Notes: generated by a model from the sequence alone, not told the origin. A stretch of 64,000 nucleotides of DNA from Rahnella aceris (GCF_011684115.1 NZ_JAADJV010000001.1:1426001-1490000), one strand, 5' to 3'. Positions 46,931 to 59,000 are shown, counted from the stretch's first letter. Made by a program: numbers and translations.

Positions 46931-48022
46931 ATGGGATTCAAATGCGGTATCGTCGGCCTGCCGAACGTCGGTAAATCTACTCTGTTCAATGCGCTGACCA
47001 AAGCGGGTATCGAAGCAGCAAACTTCCCGTTCTGCACCATCGAACCGAATACCGGTGTGGTACCAATGCCCGATCCGCGTCTCGACCAGTTGGCCGAGAT
47101 TGTAAAACCGCAGCGTATCCTGCCAACCACCATGGAATTCGTGGACATCGCGGGTCTGGTCAAAGGCGCATCTAAAGGTGAAGGTCTGGGTAACCAGTTC
47201 CTGACTAACATCCGTGAAACTGAAGCCATCGGCCACGTTGTGCGTTGTTTCGAAAACGACAACATCATCCACGTTAACAACAAAGTGGATCCGGCTGATG
47301 ACATCGAGGTTATCAATACCGAACTGGCATTATCTGACCTCGACACCTGCGAACGCGCGATTCACCGTGTGCAGAAACGTGCCAAAGGCGGTGACAAAGA
47401 TGCGAAGGCAGAACTGGCCGCACTGGAAAAATGCCTGCCACAGCTGGAAAACGCTGGCATGCTGCGTGCACTGGATCTGACAGAGGAAGACAAAGCGGCC
47501 ATCCGCTACCTGAGCTTCCTGACGCTGAAACCCACCATGTACATCGCCAACGTTAACGAAGACGGTTTCGAGAACAACCCTTACCTCGACGTCGTACGCA
47601 AAATCGCAGAGGCCGAAGGCTCCGTGGTCGTTGCTGTTTGTGCAGCGGTTGAATCTGACATCGCCGAACTCGACGACGCTGACCGTGAAGAATTCATGGC
47701 TGAACTGGGCATTGAAGAGCCGGGCCTGAACCGCGTGATCCGCGCCGGTTACGAACTGCTGAACCTGCAAACCTACTTCACCGCTGGCGTGAAAGAAGTT
47801 CGTGCATGGACCATCCCTGTCGGCGCAACGGCTCCGCAAGCCGCAGGTAAAATCCACACTGACTTCGAGAAAGGCTTCATCCGCGCACAAACCATCGCGT
47901 TCGAAGACTTCATCACCTACAAAGGTGAGCAAGGCGCGAAAGAAGCCGGCAAAATGCGTTCAGAAGGCAAAGACTACATCGTTAAAGATGGCGATGTGAT
48001 GAACTTCCTGTTCAACGTCTGA
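46931..48022 (+). CDS. ychF: Redox-responsive ribosome-associated ATPase YchF (OLA1 family)
   Basis: A 363-residue protein, the E. coli length. The P-loop is GLPNVGKST, and the NKxD motif of GTPases is replaced by NVNED, the feature that gives ATP preference. A coiled-coil insert (about 130-200) and a C-terminal TGS domain (ending [11 protein letters not shown]) follow. YchF associates with ribosomes and negatively affects oxidative-stress tolerance. AAGGTGAG precedes the ATG. A terminator follows. Confidence 0.97.
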   Translation: MGFKCGIVGLPNVGKSTLFNALTKAGIEAANFPFCTIEPNTGVVPMPDPRLDQLAEIVKPQRILPTTMEFVDIAGLVKGASKGEGLGNQFLTNIRETEAIGHVVRCFENDNIIHVNNKVDPADDIEVINTELALSDLDTCERAIHRVQKRAKGGDKDAKAELAALEKCLPQLENAGMLRALDLTEEDKAAIRYLSFLTLKPTMYIANVNEDGFENNPYLDVVRKIAEAEGSVVVAVCAAVESDIAELDDADREEFMAELGIEEPGLNRVIRAGYELLNLQTYFTAGVKEVRAWTIPVGATAPQAAGKIHTDFEKGFIRAQTIAFEDFITYKGEQGAKEAGKMRSEGKDYIVKDGDVMNFLFNV

Positions 48023-48050
48023 ACCGAACTTCAGTTTCCGCTCCACACAG

Positions 48051-48080
48051 AATCCACGCCCTTGCGTGGATTTTTCTTTT
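48051..48080 (+). terminator. Intrinsic terminator after ychF
   Basis: AATCCACGC (48051-48059) pairs with GCGTGGATT (48064-48072) over CCTT, then a T-rich run. Confidence 0.88.
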
Positions 48081-48196
48081 TTATCCCCCCCCCTAAAATC
48101 GCCCTCAGCTCCCTCTTTTATTTCTCCTTCCGCTCTGTTACGGGATATATTAAGGGCACTATCGTAAATTTTCTCTTTGTAACGGGTAACATCTCA

Positions 48197-48544
48197 ATGG
48201 CACTGATCCCAAAAAACTACCAGCGTCTGGAAAGCGGATATCGCGAGAAAGCGCTAAAAATCTATCCGTGGGTGTGCGGACGTTGTTCGCGGGAGTTTGT
48301 GTATTCAAACCTGCGTGAATTAACGGTTCACCATATCGACCATGATCATACCAATAATCCGGAAGATGGCAGTAACTGGGAGTTGTTGTGCCTGTATTGT
48401 CATGACCACGAACACTCGAAGTACACCGAAGCAGATCAGTACGGTTCAACGGTGGTGGCCGGTGAAGATGCGCAAGATGATGTCGGTGCCGCCACCTACA
48501 ACCCGTTTGCCGATTTACAGGCGATGCTGAATAAGAAGAAATAG
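48197..48544 (+). CDS. yajD: HNH nuclease family protein YajD
   Basis: A 115-residue protein almost identical to E. coli YajD (115). Two zinc-binding pairs (CGRC and CLYC) enclose the HNH core VHHIDHDHTNNPEDGSNWEL. It is a predicted small endonuclease with unknown substrate. The ATG at 48197 (MALIPKNYQRLESGYREKAL) matches the family start; the frame stays open upstream to 48062 but overlaps the ychF terminator. In E. coli it lies elsewhere. Confidence 0.94.
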   Translation: MALIPKNYQRLESGYREKALKIYPWVCGRCSREFVYSNLRELTVHHIDHDHTNNPEDGSNWELLCLYCHDHEHSKYTEADQYGSTVVAGEDAQDDVGAATYNPFADLQAMLNKKK

Positions 48545-48596
48545 GGTCGATTCCGCTCCGCTCCTCCAGCAAAACTAAAAACCCCGGTATTCACCC

Positions 48597-48625
48597 AAAT
48601 CCACGCGATGCCGTGGATTTTTTAT
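48597..48625 (+). terminator. Intrinsic terminator after yajD
   Basis: AAATCCACG (48597-48605) pairs with CGTGGATTT (48612-48620) over CGATGC, then T. Its stem resembles that of the ychF terminator. Confidence 0.85.
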
Positions 48626-48712
48626 GATGAACGAGGCGATTTCCGCCACATAAGTTAGTCCCCTGATATTTTTCTTGCATCCCAAAACGCCATGCGCATA
48701 ATCGCAAATTCA

Positions 48713-48731
48713 AATAATAATGATTCTCAGT
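48713..48731 (+). promoter_or_regulatory. Fur box upstream of the siderophore receptor
   Basis: AATAATAATGATTCTCAGT resembles the Fur consensus (GATAATGATAATCATTATC) with several matches in both halves. It ends 23 bases before the receptor start and implies induction in iron limitation. Confidence 0.65.
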
Positions 48732-48754
48732 CCTTTTTACATTAGGGTTACATT

Positions 48755-50962
48755 ATGCGCGAAAAAATTTCACCCACAGGGTTTAAACCGACCCTGCTGG
48801 CACTCTTCGTCAGCGTAAGCTGCATGCCTGCGATGGCGGCCACCGCCCCTGCTCCGGCGACCAGCTCAACGGCGGCGACAGGCGATACCATGACTATCGT
48901 CAGTACGCCGGATAATGAATTCAAACCCGGCGGCAATGAGCTGGTTCCGGCCTATCTGGACGGTCAGGTCGCGCATGGTGGTCGCCTTGGCATGCTTGGC
49001 GAACAGAAGGCAATGGATGTGCCGTTTAACGTCATCGGCTTCACGTCAAAACTGATTCAGGATCAGCAGGCGCGGACCATTGCTGACGTGGTGCGCAATG
49101 ATGCCACCGTCCAGAACGTGCAGGGATACGGCAACTTCGCCGAAACCTACCGCATTCGTGGCTTCCAGCTCGATGGCGATGACATGACGTATGGCGGATT
49201 GCCGGGCGTGGTGCCGCGTCAGGTGATGGATGCGTCGTTAATCGACCGCGTAGAAATCTTTAAAGGTGCGAACGGATTACTGAACGGCGCGGCGACAAGT
49301 GGCGTAGGCGGCATGATCAACCTCGAGCCGAAGCATGCGGATGACGCGCCACTGACCCGTGTCGGCGTGGATTACACCTCCTCTTCTCAGGTTGGTGGCA
49401 CCCTGGATCTGGGCCGTCGTTTTGGCGATGACAACCAGTTCGGTGTCCGTCTGAATGCCGTTAACCGTGAAGGCGAAACCGGTATTGATGGTGAGAAAAA
49501 ACGCACCACCGCAGCCTCACTGGGCCTCGATTATCGCGGTGACCGCCTTCGTACCTCTGTGGACATGGGCTATCAAAAGAAAACCTTCCACGACGCCCGT
49601 CTTGGCGTGAATATCAGTGGTGTGGATTTCATCCCTAAAGTGCCGTCCAACAGTCACAATTACAGTCAGGACTGGGTATACAGCAATATTGAGTCCGAAT
49701 TTGGTATGGCCAAAGCGGAATATGATGTGACTGATGACTGGACAGTGTATGGCGGCGTTGGCGCACAGCATTCGCATGAAACCGGCGACTATGCTTCCCC
49801 TGCGCTGAAAGATGCTGACGGAACGGCAACGATTGGTCGTCTGGATACCAACCGCATCATCAATAATTTCAGCGGAATGGCGGGAATTCGCGGCAATTTC
49901 GATACCGCCTTCATCACCCACAAGGTGAATTTTGGTTATTCCGCCCTGACTTCACGCAATAATACGGCGTGGCGTATGGCCTACGGTGCCAATGCTGAAA
50001 ACACCAATATTTATCACACCACGAATGTCCCGAACCCGACACCTAATCTGTCTGGCGGTAATTATGACGACCCGCTGACCACCGGGCGTAACCGGACTCA
50101 GGGCTATCTGTTAACCGACACGATGGGCATCCTGGATGATACCCTGTTGTTCACCGTCGGCGCCCGTCATCAGAAAGTGATCGTCCGTAATTACAGCAAT
50201 GCGACCGGCGCTGAAGACGTGTCATCACGTTACAGCGACAGCCGCTGGATGCCGACGTACGGGGTTGTGTATAAACCGTGGCAGGTGATTTCCCTGTACG
50301 CCAACCACACCGAGTCTTTACAGCCGGGCGATGTGGCACCGAATAACGCGAAAAACTACGGTTCGACCACCGGCATTGCCCATTCAAAACAGAACGAAGT
50401 GGGTGTAAAAGCGGACTTCGGGCGTGCAGGCGGTTCACTGGCATTATTTGAAATCAAAAAACCGTCAGGCATTTTGGACAGCAATAAATTCTACAATCTG
50501 GACGGTGAACAACGTAACCGGGGCGTGGAGCTGAACGTCTTTGGCGAACCGGTGCTGGGCCTGCGTCTCAACGGCAGCGCGACCTGGATTGATCCGGAAA
50601 TGACCAAAACCGAAGACAACACCTATAACGGTAAAGATGCGATTGGCGTGCCGCGCTACAACCTGGTGCTGGGTGCGGAATATGACATCAAACCGGTTGA
50701 CGGCCTGACGGCCACCGCGCTGGTGAACCATTCCGGCTCACAGTGGGCAGACTCAGCCAACACGAAGAAAATCGACGCTTATTCCGTTCTGGATCTTGGC
50801 GTGCGTTACCGCACCAAAATCAACCAGAATGATATGGTCTGGCGTGCCGGTGTTGATAACGTGACCAATGAAAAATACTGGTCAAATATCGACAGCACCG
50901 GAACCTATATTTATCAGGGAAAAACGCGCGCGCTCAAAGTCTCCATGACGTACGACTTCTGA
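48755..50962 (+). CDS. TonB-dependent siderophore receptor (FcuA/ferrichrome type)
   Basis: A 735-residue outer-membrane receptor. The signal peptide ends in AMA; a TonB box-like stretch (DTMTIVSTP, about 44-52) precedes the plug domain (about 75-190, with TYRIRGFQLDGDD and RVEIFKGANGLLNG), then a 22-strand barrel ending in the aromatic Phe (KVSMTYDF). The general resemblance is to hydroxamate receptors such as Yersinia FcuA. There is no siderophore-synthesis or permease gene beside it. A Fur box lies upstream. The substrate is inferred, not shown. Confidence 0.9.
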   Translation: MREKISPTGFKPTLLALFVSVSCMPAMAATAPAPATSSTAATGDTMTIVSTPDNEFKPGGNELVPAYLDGQVAHGGRLGMLGEQKAMDVPFNVIGFTSKLIQDQQARTIADVVRNDATVQNVQGYGNFAETYRIRGFQLDGDDMTYGGLPGVVPRQVMDASLIDRVEIFKGANGLLNGAATSGVGGMINLEPKHADDAPLTRVGVDYTSSSQVGGTLDLGRRFGDDNQFGVRLNAVNREGETGIDGEKKRTTAASLGLDYRGDRLRTSVDMGYQKKTFHDARLGVNISGVDFIPKVPSNSHNYSQDWVYSNIESEFGMAKAEYDVTDDWTVYGGVGAQHSHETGDYASPALKDADGTATIGRLDTNRIINNFSGMAGIRGNFDTAFITHKVNFGYSALTSRNNTAWRMAYGANAENTNIYHTTNVPNPTPNLSGGNYDDPLTTGRNRTQGYLLTDTMGILDDTLLFTVGARHQKVIVRNYSNATGAEDVSSRYSDSRWMPTYGVVYKPWQVISLYANHTESLQPGDVAPNNAKNYGSTTGIAHSKQNEVGVKADFGRAGGSLALFEIKKPSGILDSNKFYNLDGEQRNRGVELNVFGEPVLGLRLNGSATWIDPEMTKTEDNTYNGKDAIGVPRYNLVLGAEYDIKPVDGLTATALVNHSGSQWADSANTKKIDAYSVLDLGVRYRTKINQNDMVWRAGVDNVTNEKYWSNIDSTGTYIYQGKTRALKVSMTYDF

Positions 50963-50989
50963 TACGGATATAATCTGATACGGATATAA
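50958..50989 (+). repeat. Perfect 16-bp tandem repeat across the receptor stop codon
   Basis: TCTGATACGGATATAA is found at 50958-50973 and again at 50974-50989. The first copy holds the stop codon TGA (50960-50962). It is likely a recent slippage duplication, without effect on the protein. Confidence 0.9.
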
Positions 50990-51019
50990 AAAGGGGATGC
51001 ATTCAGCATCCCCTTTTTT
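50989..51019. terminator. Bidirectional terminator between receptor and kinase genes
   Basis: AAAAGGGGATGC (50989-51000) pairs with GCATCCCCTTTT (51006-51017) over ATTCA, with T runs on both strands. Confidence 0.9.
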
Positions 51020-51036
51020 ATTGCCGTGCGAATTTT

Positions 51037-52221
51037 TTATTGGCTGTTTTCCGGCAGCGGTAAACTGACCGTGACCATCAGCCCGCCGTGCGTTCTCTTC
51101 TCCGCATGGATCCCCCCGCCGTGCGCTTCACAAATCGCACGGGCGATGGATAAACCCAATCCGCTGCCCCCGGAATGTCGTGCGCGGGAAGAGTCCGCCC
51201 GGCTGAAGCGTTCAAACATAACAGGCAGAAAACTGTCATCCACACCCGGACCCTTGTCCCGGAACGTTATGTCATAACCGCCATTGCGGGGCGCGATGGC
51301 GATGTCCAGACGCCGTCCTTCCTGCGCATAACGCAGCGCATTTTCCATCAGAATGGTAAATACCTGCCCGAGCCGGAACGGGTCACCGACATAACGGCAC
51401 GGCGTCTCCGGCGTCAGGGCGATGTCAAAACCGGCTTTCGTCGACTGAGGTTTCAGCCAGGTCATCCGCTCGCGCAGCAGATCTGCCAGATCCAGTTCTG
51501 TCTTGCTGAGGTTAAGCTGACCGGCATCCGCCAGCGACAGCAGATGCAGTTCGTCGATCAGACGGTTCAGATGCAAAAGCTGTGTCATCACCATCTGCAA
51601 TTGCTGCGGCTCCGGGCGGAAAACACCGTCCAGCATGCCCTGTAAACGCCCCACCGCCGCCGTGAGCGGTGAGCGCAGTTCATGTGCCATCGCCACATGG
51701 GAGGCTCGCAGCTCCCGCTCATAACGCGAAAGTTGCAACATCATGGCGTTAAAATCATCGGTGAACTGAATCAGTTCCGCCGGCGCATTTTTCACCGGCT
51801 CAGCCCGCGTATTAAAATCTCCCTGCGTTACCGCACGCGCCACCTGGGCCAGACGGCTGAATTGTGACGAAAGCGGTCGCGCGGCTTTTAATCCCAAAAT
51901 AGCGATAAACGGCGTCACCACGACGACCAGGATGCCAACCATGATCCAGTCGGCCGAGGCGATGGAGGGATCGGAGTAACGCGCCCCCCAGCCCTGATCG
52001 ACAATCTCATGAAACCGCGCAAGATTAAGATCCGGATTATCCCGCAGCACGTAAAACTCTGCCCTGAGCGCGGGAGACATATGGTGCAATACCCAAAGAT
52101 TCTCAATGACAAAACGCAGCCACATGCACAGAGCAATCACAACGACACTGCCGATGGCCAGCGTCAGGATCCGCACACAAATCCAGCGCCACAGGGACTG
52201 ATAGTGAGAGTGGTGGTTCAT
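51037..52221 (-). CDS. AdeS-like sensor histidine kinase
   Basis: A 394-residue two-helix sensor. Helix one is at about 15-38, a periplasmic loop of about 55 residues follows, then helix two (about 92-112), a HAMP domain and a dimerisation/phosphoacceptor helix (AMAHELRSPLTAAVGRLQG, His at about 180). The ATP-binding motifs are N-box ILMENALRYA, FRDKGPGV and GGSGLGLSIARAI. The phosphoacceptor and following sequence recall the Acinetobacter kinase AdeS, though no efflux pump is adjacent. The signal is unknown. It overlaps the response regulator stop by four bases. Confidence 0.85.
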   Translation of the reverse strand: MNHHSHYQSLWRWICVRILTLAIGSVVVIALCMWLRFVIENLWVLHHMSPALRAEFYVLRDNPDLNLARFHEIVDQGWGARYSDPSIASADWIMVGILVVVVTPFIAILGLKAARPLSSQFSRLAQVARAVTQGDFNTRAEPVKNAPAELIQFTDDFNAMMLQLSRYERELRASHVAMAHELRSPLTAAVGRLQGMLDGVFRPEPQQLQMVMTQLLHLNRLIDELHLLSLADAGQLNLSKTELDLADLLRERMTWLKPQSTKAGFDIALTPETPCRYVGDPFRLGQVFTILMENALRYAQEGRRLDIAIAPRNGGYDITFRDKGPGVDDSFLPVMFERFSRADSSRARHSGGSGLGLSIARAICEAHGGGIHAEKRTHGGLMVTVSLPLPENSQ

Positions 52222-52916
52222 GGCTGTCTGAACCGGTAACCGACGCCGCGCACATTGACTAACACGTTAACGATGCCTGCGGATTCGAGTTTTTTACGCA
52301 AATTATAGACATGCGTATCGACCACCCTTTCCAGCGCCTCGCTTTCCGGCAGGCAATGCTCCAGCAAATACTGACGTGAGAACGGGCGTGTTGGTGCCCG
52401 CATTAATGTGCTCAGTACGCCAAATTCTGTCGGGGTTAAATCAAGATAATGCGGTTCGCCCGAGGCAGAGCTAACCGCCGCCGTCAGCGCCCCGACATCC
52501 ACGTCGAGACCCTGCCAGCGCAACACAGCAGACGTGTTGTTTTCGTCTGTCGCCACACGACGCAGTACCGCCTGCACCCGCGCCACCACCTCACCGGGGT
52601 TGTAAGGTTTGACCACATAATCATCCGCACCGAAGCGCAGCGCGCCAATTTTATCGGGCATGTCGCCCATCGCCGTCACCATAATCACCGGCGTGCTGCT
52701 TTCACGCCGCAGCGATGCCAGCACATCAGTGCCGCGCATCCCGGGCAGCATCACATCCAGCAAAATGAGATCCGGCTTCCAGCGCAGCGCATGCTCCAGC
52801 CCGGAAACACCGTCACCGGCAATCTGTACGTCATATCCTTCGCGTTTTAAATACGCATCGAGAACGTCTGCCGCATCGGCATCATCTTCAATAATCAGGA
52901 TCCGCTTTGTTTGCAT
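52218..52916 (-). CDS. OmpR/AdeR-like response regulator
   Basis: A 232-residue two-domain regulator. The receiver domain has the acidic pair (IEDDADAAD), the phosphoacceptor Asp in LILLDVMLPG and the conserved Lys in VVKPYNPGE. A winged-helix DNA-binding domain follows (LTPTEFGVLSTLMRAP...). It is transcribed first and coupled to the kinase. Similarity to AdeR in the VVKPYNPGEVVARVQAVLRR-like block is notable. Its targets are unknown; the glucan synthase gene ending 161 bp to the right and the receptor gene beyond the kinase are candidates by position only. Confidence 0.87.
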   Translation of the reverse strand: MQTKRILIIEDDADAADVLDAYLKREGYDVQIAGDGVSGLEHALRWKPDLILLDVMLPGMRGTDVLASLRRESSTPVIMVTAMGDMPDKIGALRFGADDYVVKPYNPGEVVARVQAVLRRVATDENNTSAVLRWQGLDVDVGALTAAVSSASGEPHYLDLTPTEFGVLSTLMRAPTRPFSRQYLLEHCLPESEALERVVDTHVYNLRKKLESAGIVNVLVNVRGVGYRFRQP

Positions 52917-53077
52917 TGAGTCGCCCTGGCTGTTTCATCATAAATTCCCGGCAGTTTACTGACCCTGCCTCTCCCGACTTCCGGTTTCAGATGCGGCTGC
53001 AATCCGCTACGAACCATACGTTTAGATGATGAGGAATCACAATGATATCCATAAAACTAATGCTTCACATTACCTGT

Positions 53078-56000
53078 TTACGCATTTTCTGCCCGGCTCC
53101 CCAGTTCGACCACCACCTGATGCTCGTTACCGTCATCCGTCAGCGGGATCAGATCACCGTCCAGGGCATGGCCATCCAGCGTGACACAGTAGTCGCCGGT
53201 GTTGTGCCGCACCGTTATCAGGTAACGGCTGCTGCCTTGCTGATACGTCACCGTGATTTCCGGCCACAGCGCAGGCAATTTGCTGTGGATGGCGATAGCA
53301 TCGCCATGGCGTGTAATGCCCAGCAATGATTCGGTGATCAACCGGTATGTCCAGCCCGCAGAACCGGTATACCAGCTCCAGCCCGCGCGACCGCTGTGCG
53401 GATCTACCGAATAAATATCGGCGGAAATCACATACGGTTCCCCTTTATAGCGGCTGACCGCCTCCGGCGTGAGGCTGTGATTGATCGGGTTAATCATCGA
53501 CATCAGTTCCCAGGCGCGTTCGGTGTTGCCCTGTCGGGCAAACGCCATCACCGCCCAGATAGCTCCGTGGGTATACTGCCCGCCGTTTTCACGCACACCC
53601 GGCAGATATCCGCGGATATACCCCGGATTCGGGCCGTTGCCGTCAAATGGCGGCGTCAGTAATCTGATCAACCCCGCATCGTTATCGACCAGACGCTGAT
53701 CGACCGACCGCATGGCGCTGGCGGTGCGTTCAGGTGTACCGGCTCCGGAAAGCACCGACCAGCTTTGCGCGATAGCATCTATCTGGCATTCGTCGTTCAT
53801 ATGCGAACCCAGTGTTTCACCGCTGTCGAAATAACCGCGCAGATACCACTCACCGTCCCACGCATGCTTGTTGAGGTTTTGCTTCAGCAGCGCCGACTGC
53901 TCGCGGCACAGGGTGGCGATAGCGATGTCCTGACGCTCTTCTGCCAGTGCGCCATAACGTTGCAGAACGTCGTAGAGGAAAAAGCCCAGCCAGACACTTT
54001 CCCCGCGCCCGCCCAGCCCCACCAGATTCATGCCGTCATTCCAGTCTCCCGCGCCCATCAGCGGCAGTCCGTGCTCACCCATTTTCAGACCATGCTTCAG
54101 CGCACGCACACCGTGCTGCCAGAGACTTTCCTGCGTTGCGCTGACCTGCGGTTGCTCGTAGAACGACTCCTCACCTGCCTCCAGCAAACGTGCCTCGAGA
54201 TAAGGCACGGATTCTTCGGCAATGCCATGATCGCCGGTGACCGTGATGTAATGGCTGATGGCCAGCGGCAGCCAGAGATAGTCGTCAGAACAGCGGGTAC
54301 GCACGCCGTTGCCGGTTGGCGGATGCCACCAGTGCTGGACATCGCCTTCAATGAACTGCCTCGACGCACATAAGAGGATCTGTTCGCGCATCCGTTCCGG
54401 CGCCGCGTGGCTTAGCGCCAGCGTATCCTGCAACTGGTCACGGAAACCGAACGCCCCGCCGGACTGATAATAGCCGCTGCGCGCCAGGATCCGGCTGGCT
54501 AAGGTCTGGTAAATCAGCCAGCCGTTGGCGAGCAAATCAACCGATTTATCCGGCGTGGTGATCTGAATTTTATCCAGCACCTGATGCCAGTGATGATGAA
54601 TGCGATCCAGCTCAGCCTGCGCCGCGCCTTCCTCAAGATACTGATGAATGAGCGCTTCGGCATCTGCGGCATTCTGCCCCAGACCCAGCGCGAAAATAAA
54701 GGTGCGCTGGTCGCCGTCGATAAGCGTTGTGGCCGACTGCACCGCGCCACAAGGATCCAGCGCCGCACCGGTTTTATCGGAAAGACGCTGATTTTTCATG
54801 GCTGCGGGCATGGCCGCAGAACCGGTGCGACCAAAGAACTCGCGACGGTCACCGCTGACCGAGCAATGTGCGCCGGTGACCGCAAAGAAAGCGGTGCGTT
54901 CAGAACCGTTGCTGGTGTAATGATTGGTCGCCAGTACGCCGCAACCTTTTACCACGTGCGCGGCCGAAGTCACGATATGCATCGCGGACTTGGCACGTAA
55001 ATCCGCCATCACCCATTCGGCATAACCGGTCACCGACAATCTGCGCGGCCTGCCGGAGAGGTTAGTCAGGGTCATGATAATCAGTTTGACCGGCGCATGT
55101 TCGGCAACTAATACCGTCATTTCACTGGAAATGCCCCGCTCGGTATGTTCGAAGCAACTGTAACCGAAACCATGGCGGGTGACGTAACCGCCGATGCCGC
55201 GAACCGGTAACGGTGCAGGCGACCAGACGCTGCCGCTGTCCTCATCGCGCAGATAAAAGGCTTCGCCGGAACTGTCGCTGACCGGGTCATTTTCCCACGG
55301 CGTTAAGCGGTATTCGTGGGCATTTTCATACCAGGTATACGCCTGCGCGCTTTCTGAAATCACCGTACCAAAGCTGGCATTTGCCAGCACGTTCGACCAC
55401 GGGGCAGGCGTGGTCTGACCTTCGTTAAGCACAATCTGATATTCACGACCATCCGGCGAGAAACCGCCCAGCCCGTTGAAACAGGCCAGTTCACGTGGCG
55501 GCGACATCACCGGCTGACTGTCATTGACCGTACGCACCGGCACCAACGCGGGCAGGGAAACGAGCGGTGTTTGTGTCCGCTGATTCAGCTGATCGTCCAG
55601 ACTGCCACGGCGGTCGTCGATCACCACATGCGCCACGCTCATCAGCAGCATGCGGTCATCCGGTGTCATCTGCTCGCCGTTACGCACGAAAATTCCGCCC
55701 GGAATATCGGTCTGGCTGGACCCCGCGCCGGATGCCACCAGGCTGAGGATCTGGTTTTGCAGCGCCTGCTGATAACCGCCGGAATCATTACACAACAGCA
55801 CCAGATCGACTTTTAATCCTTTCAGACGCCAGTAATGGTGCGCACGGATCAGCAACGTCACCAGCCCGATATTTTCGTTGCTGGTCATGGTCAGCAGTAC
55901 AATCGGCAGATCGCCGGAAAGCGACTGTCCCCACAGACCGGATTGCCCGCGACGGTTGGCGGCGACCGACTGTGCATCGCCGCGCATTTCCTGACTGGCA

Positions 56001-59000
56001 AAAATCAGCGCCCCCGCCAGACGGTTAAACAGCCCGGCATCATCTTCCGAGGCATTAAGCTGGCGCAGCACTACCTGACTGTGCGACCAGGCGATTTCAA
56101 ATACCCGGTCAGCAATATGATGGTCGCGATATTTTTCCAGCAACATCAGGCTTTGCAGGCGCGTGTCGCTGATGCCGTAAACCATGTCGATAATCACCGG
56201 CACACCGGGTCTGAGCCGGATGCGCTGACGAATCGCCATCACCGGATCCAGCACCGCACCGGCACTGTTACCGAGTGTTCCGCCCTTCTGCATTGCCTGC
56301 GGACTGGCGGCGGTGTTGCCACGCCCGATAAAGGCCGCGCGATCGGTTTCAAATGACGTTTCCCGTTCCACCGCACCGTGGATAGCCATCATGTGGAACA
56401 TCCACGGACAGGCCTCATCCGGTTCGCGTGGTCGCCGGTGACAAAGAATCCCCTCCTGCGCAGGCACCAGTTCGGTTTGTACAAACAAATTACTAAACGC
56501 AGGATGGGCGGCGTCGTTGGCGGCGGGTGCCAGCACCACTTCGGCATACGTGGTGATATCCAGCGTACGCGAATGGCGGCCATTATGCGTGACCGTCATA
56601 CGGCGGATTTCGACGTCATCTTCCGGTGATACCACGATATGCGTCTGCAGGGTCAGCAGGCCGCGGGTACGGGTAAACTCTGCGCCAAAATCGGTCAGCA
56701 CCGCGTGGTAGGTTCCCTTCTGTTTACCGAGCGGTTGCCAGGTATTACTGGTCACTGCACCCGATTCAGGATCGCTGACGTAGCAGAAGATGCCGCGGTT
56801 ATCGCGGGTGGCATCTTCGCGCCAGCGGGTCAGGGTCAGGTCTTTCCAGCGACTGACACTGCCGCCCGCCTGCGTGACCATCAGATGGTAATGGGTATTG
56901 GAAAGCAGCTGAATTTCCGGCGACGGGCTGTCGACGTCGGTGAATTCACGCAGTTCCACGTTCACTTTTTGCAGCATATTGTCGTGCGATTCGAAGTGAC
57001 GACGCGGGCTGTAAAGCTCGACGGCATCCGGCACGCGTTCCTGTAACAGTAAACGGGCGGACTGGAACGCCGCGTTGGCCGCAAAGCGTGCGGTCATCGG
57101 CGCGCCGAGCAACACGTTAGCCAGCGCCAGGAATCCCATGCCCTGGTGGTGCGCCATGTAGGAACGCACCACGATGTAAATCTGCCCGCGCACCAGACGC
57201 GACGGGCTGTAATCCAGTGCATCATAGAAACCGTATTCACCGCGGGCGCCGCAATTCTCCAGTTCCAGCAGATTCACACAGGCTTCCTGCGGGCGGATCA
57301 TCAACGCCATCATCGTTGCGTAAGGCGCGACGACCATATCTTCACCCAGGCCGCGTTTAAGACCGAGGCCCGGCACACCGAAGGCGTGATACTGGTAGTT
57401 CTGGTTGAGATCAAAGGCCGCATACGCCGATTCAGAAATCCCCCAGGGCACGTTATTTTCCTTACCCCAGGCAATTTGCCGGTCAACGGCGGTCTGACAC
57501 ATCTGCACCAGCAGCGTATCGGGATACGCTGGCATCACCAGTTGTGGCATCAGATATTCAAACATTGAGCCGCTCCACGACATCAGCGACGGCTGTTTGT
57601 CGATCACGGTGAACAGACGCCCGAGGGCGAACCAGCTTTTTTGCGGCAACTGATTGGTGGCGATGGTGACGTAATTCGTCAGACGGATTTCCGACGGCAG
57701 CAGATCGTACTTTCCGCTGTCCATTTTATGGGCGTCACAATTGTAACCGACGGTCAGCAGGTGGGTATTTTTGTCATACAGGAAGCGGAAATCCATGTGC
57801 GCATGCTCGTTCAGGCGCTGTTCGAGTTCACCGATGATGTCCAGCCGCTGGCGCGCCAGCCCGATAGTGCGGGATAACAGCGGTGACGTCCGGGCATCCT
57901 GTTGCGCCAGCCAGTGCAGCGTTGGCAGAGGTTGGTTTTGAGCCTCCGCCGGCAGCGCACCATAAAAATCTGACCACTCTTTAATGCCGGTCGCGAGCTG
58001 TGTTGCCAGCCGTTGTTGCCAGCCCTGCGCCGACGCAGCGATCAGGCCGTGCATATCCTGCAGGTAGGTAATACTTTCAGCGGCTTTGGCTGCGGTGGCC
58101 TGTTTCAGGCTTTCCCGCAGTTTAGTCATCAGCGGTTCATCGGTCTGGCTTTCCGCCATGTTCAGCGTATCGGCCAGCCCGGCCAGCCACGCGGTCATAT
58201 TCAGCGCGGGCTGCGTGCGCCATAACCGTAATCCGCTGCTGAGCGTCAGCAGATGCCCGGCCAGATTGCCGCTGTCAACGCTGGAAATGTAGCGCGGATT
58301 GAGCGGTGCCAGCGTGCGCGTGTCGTACCAGTTATAAAGATGACCCCGAAAATGCTCGAGTTTATCCAGCGTATCGAGTGTCTGGCTGGTACGTTCCAGC
58401 ACCTCACCCTGCGTAATGTAGCCGAAATCCCACGCGGTGATATTCGCCAGCAACGACAGACCAATGTTGGTTGGCGAGGTACGGTGCGCAATCACCGGCT
58501 GCGGAATTTCCTGGAAATTGTCGGGCGGCAGCCAGTTTTCCTCAGCGTTGACGAACGTTTCGAAAAAGTACCAGGTTTCACGTGCGGTCTGACGGAGGAA
58601 ACGCTGTTGCTGCGCATCAATGCCCGGTTTCTGCCTGACAGCAGGCCGGCTCATCCAGCACATCACCAGCGGCGCGACAAGCCACAGCAGACCCAGCGGC
58701 AAGGCAAACCACAGTAACGGCGGATGCGCACCGGCGGCCAGCATAATCACGGCCACACCTGCCAGCAGATTCGCCCACATCCGGCGATAGAAATAGACCT
58801 GCGAGTGCGCACGGGATTTTTCGCCGATATTCACACTCGCCCATTCATGCAACATCCTGTGGCTGACATTCAGCCGCCACAGGGTCAGCAAAATGGCGTG
58901 TATTGAATACACGGCTTCGTGCGGCAGAGTCATTAACTGGAGCAAAATCCGCGAACAACGGCTGAGGGTAGCGGATGCCACACTTTTCAGATGGGCAATG

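Noticed and set aside
48062..48196. 45-residue N-terminal extension of YajD
   Set aside because: It runs through the ychF terminator and is absent from E. coli YajD.
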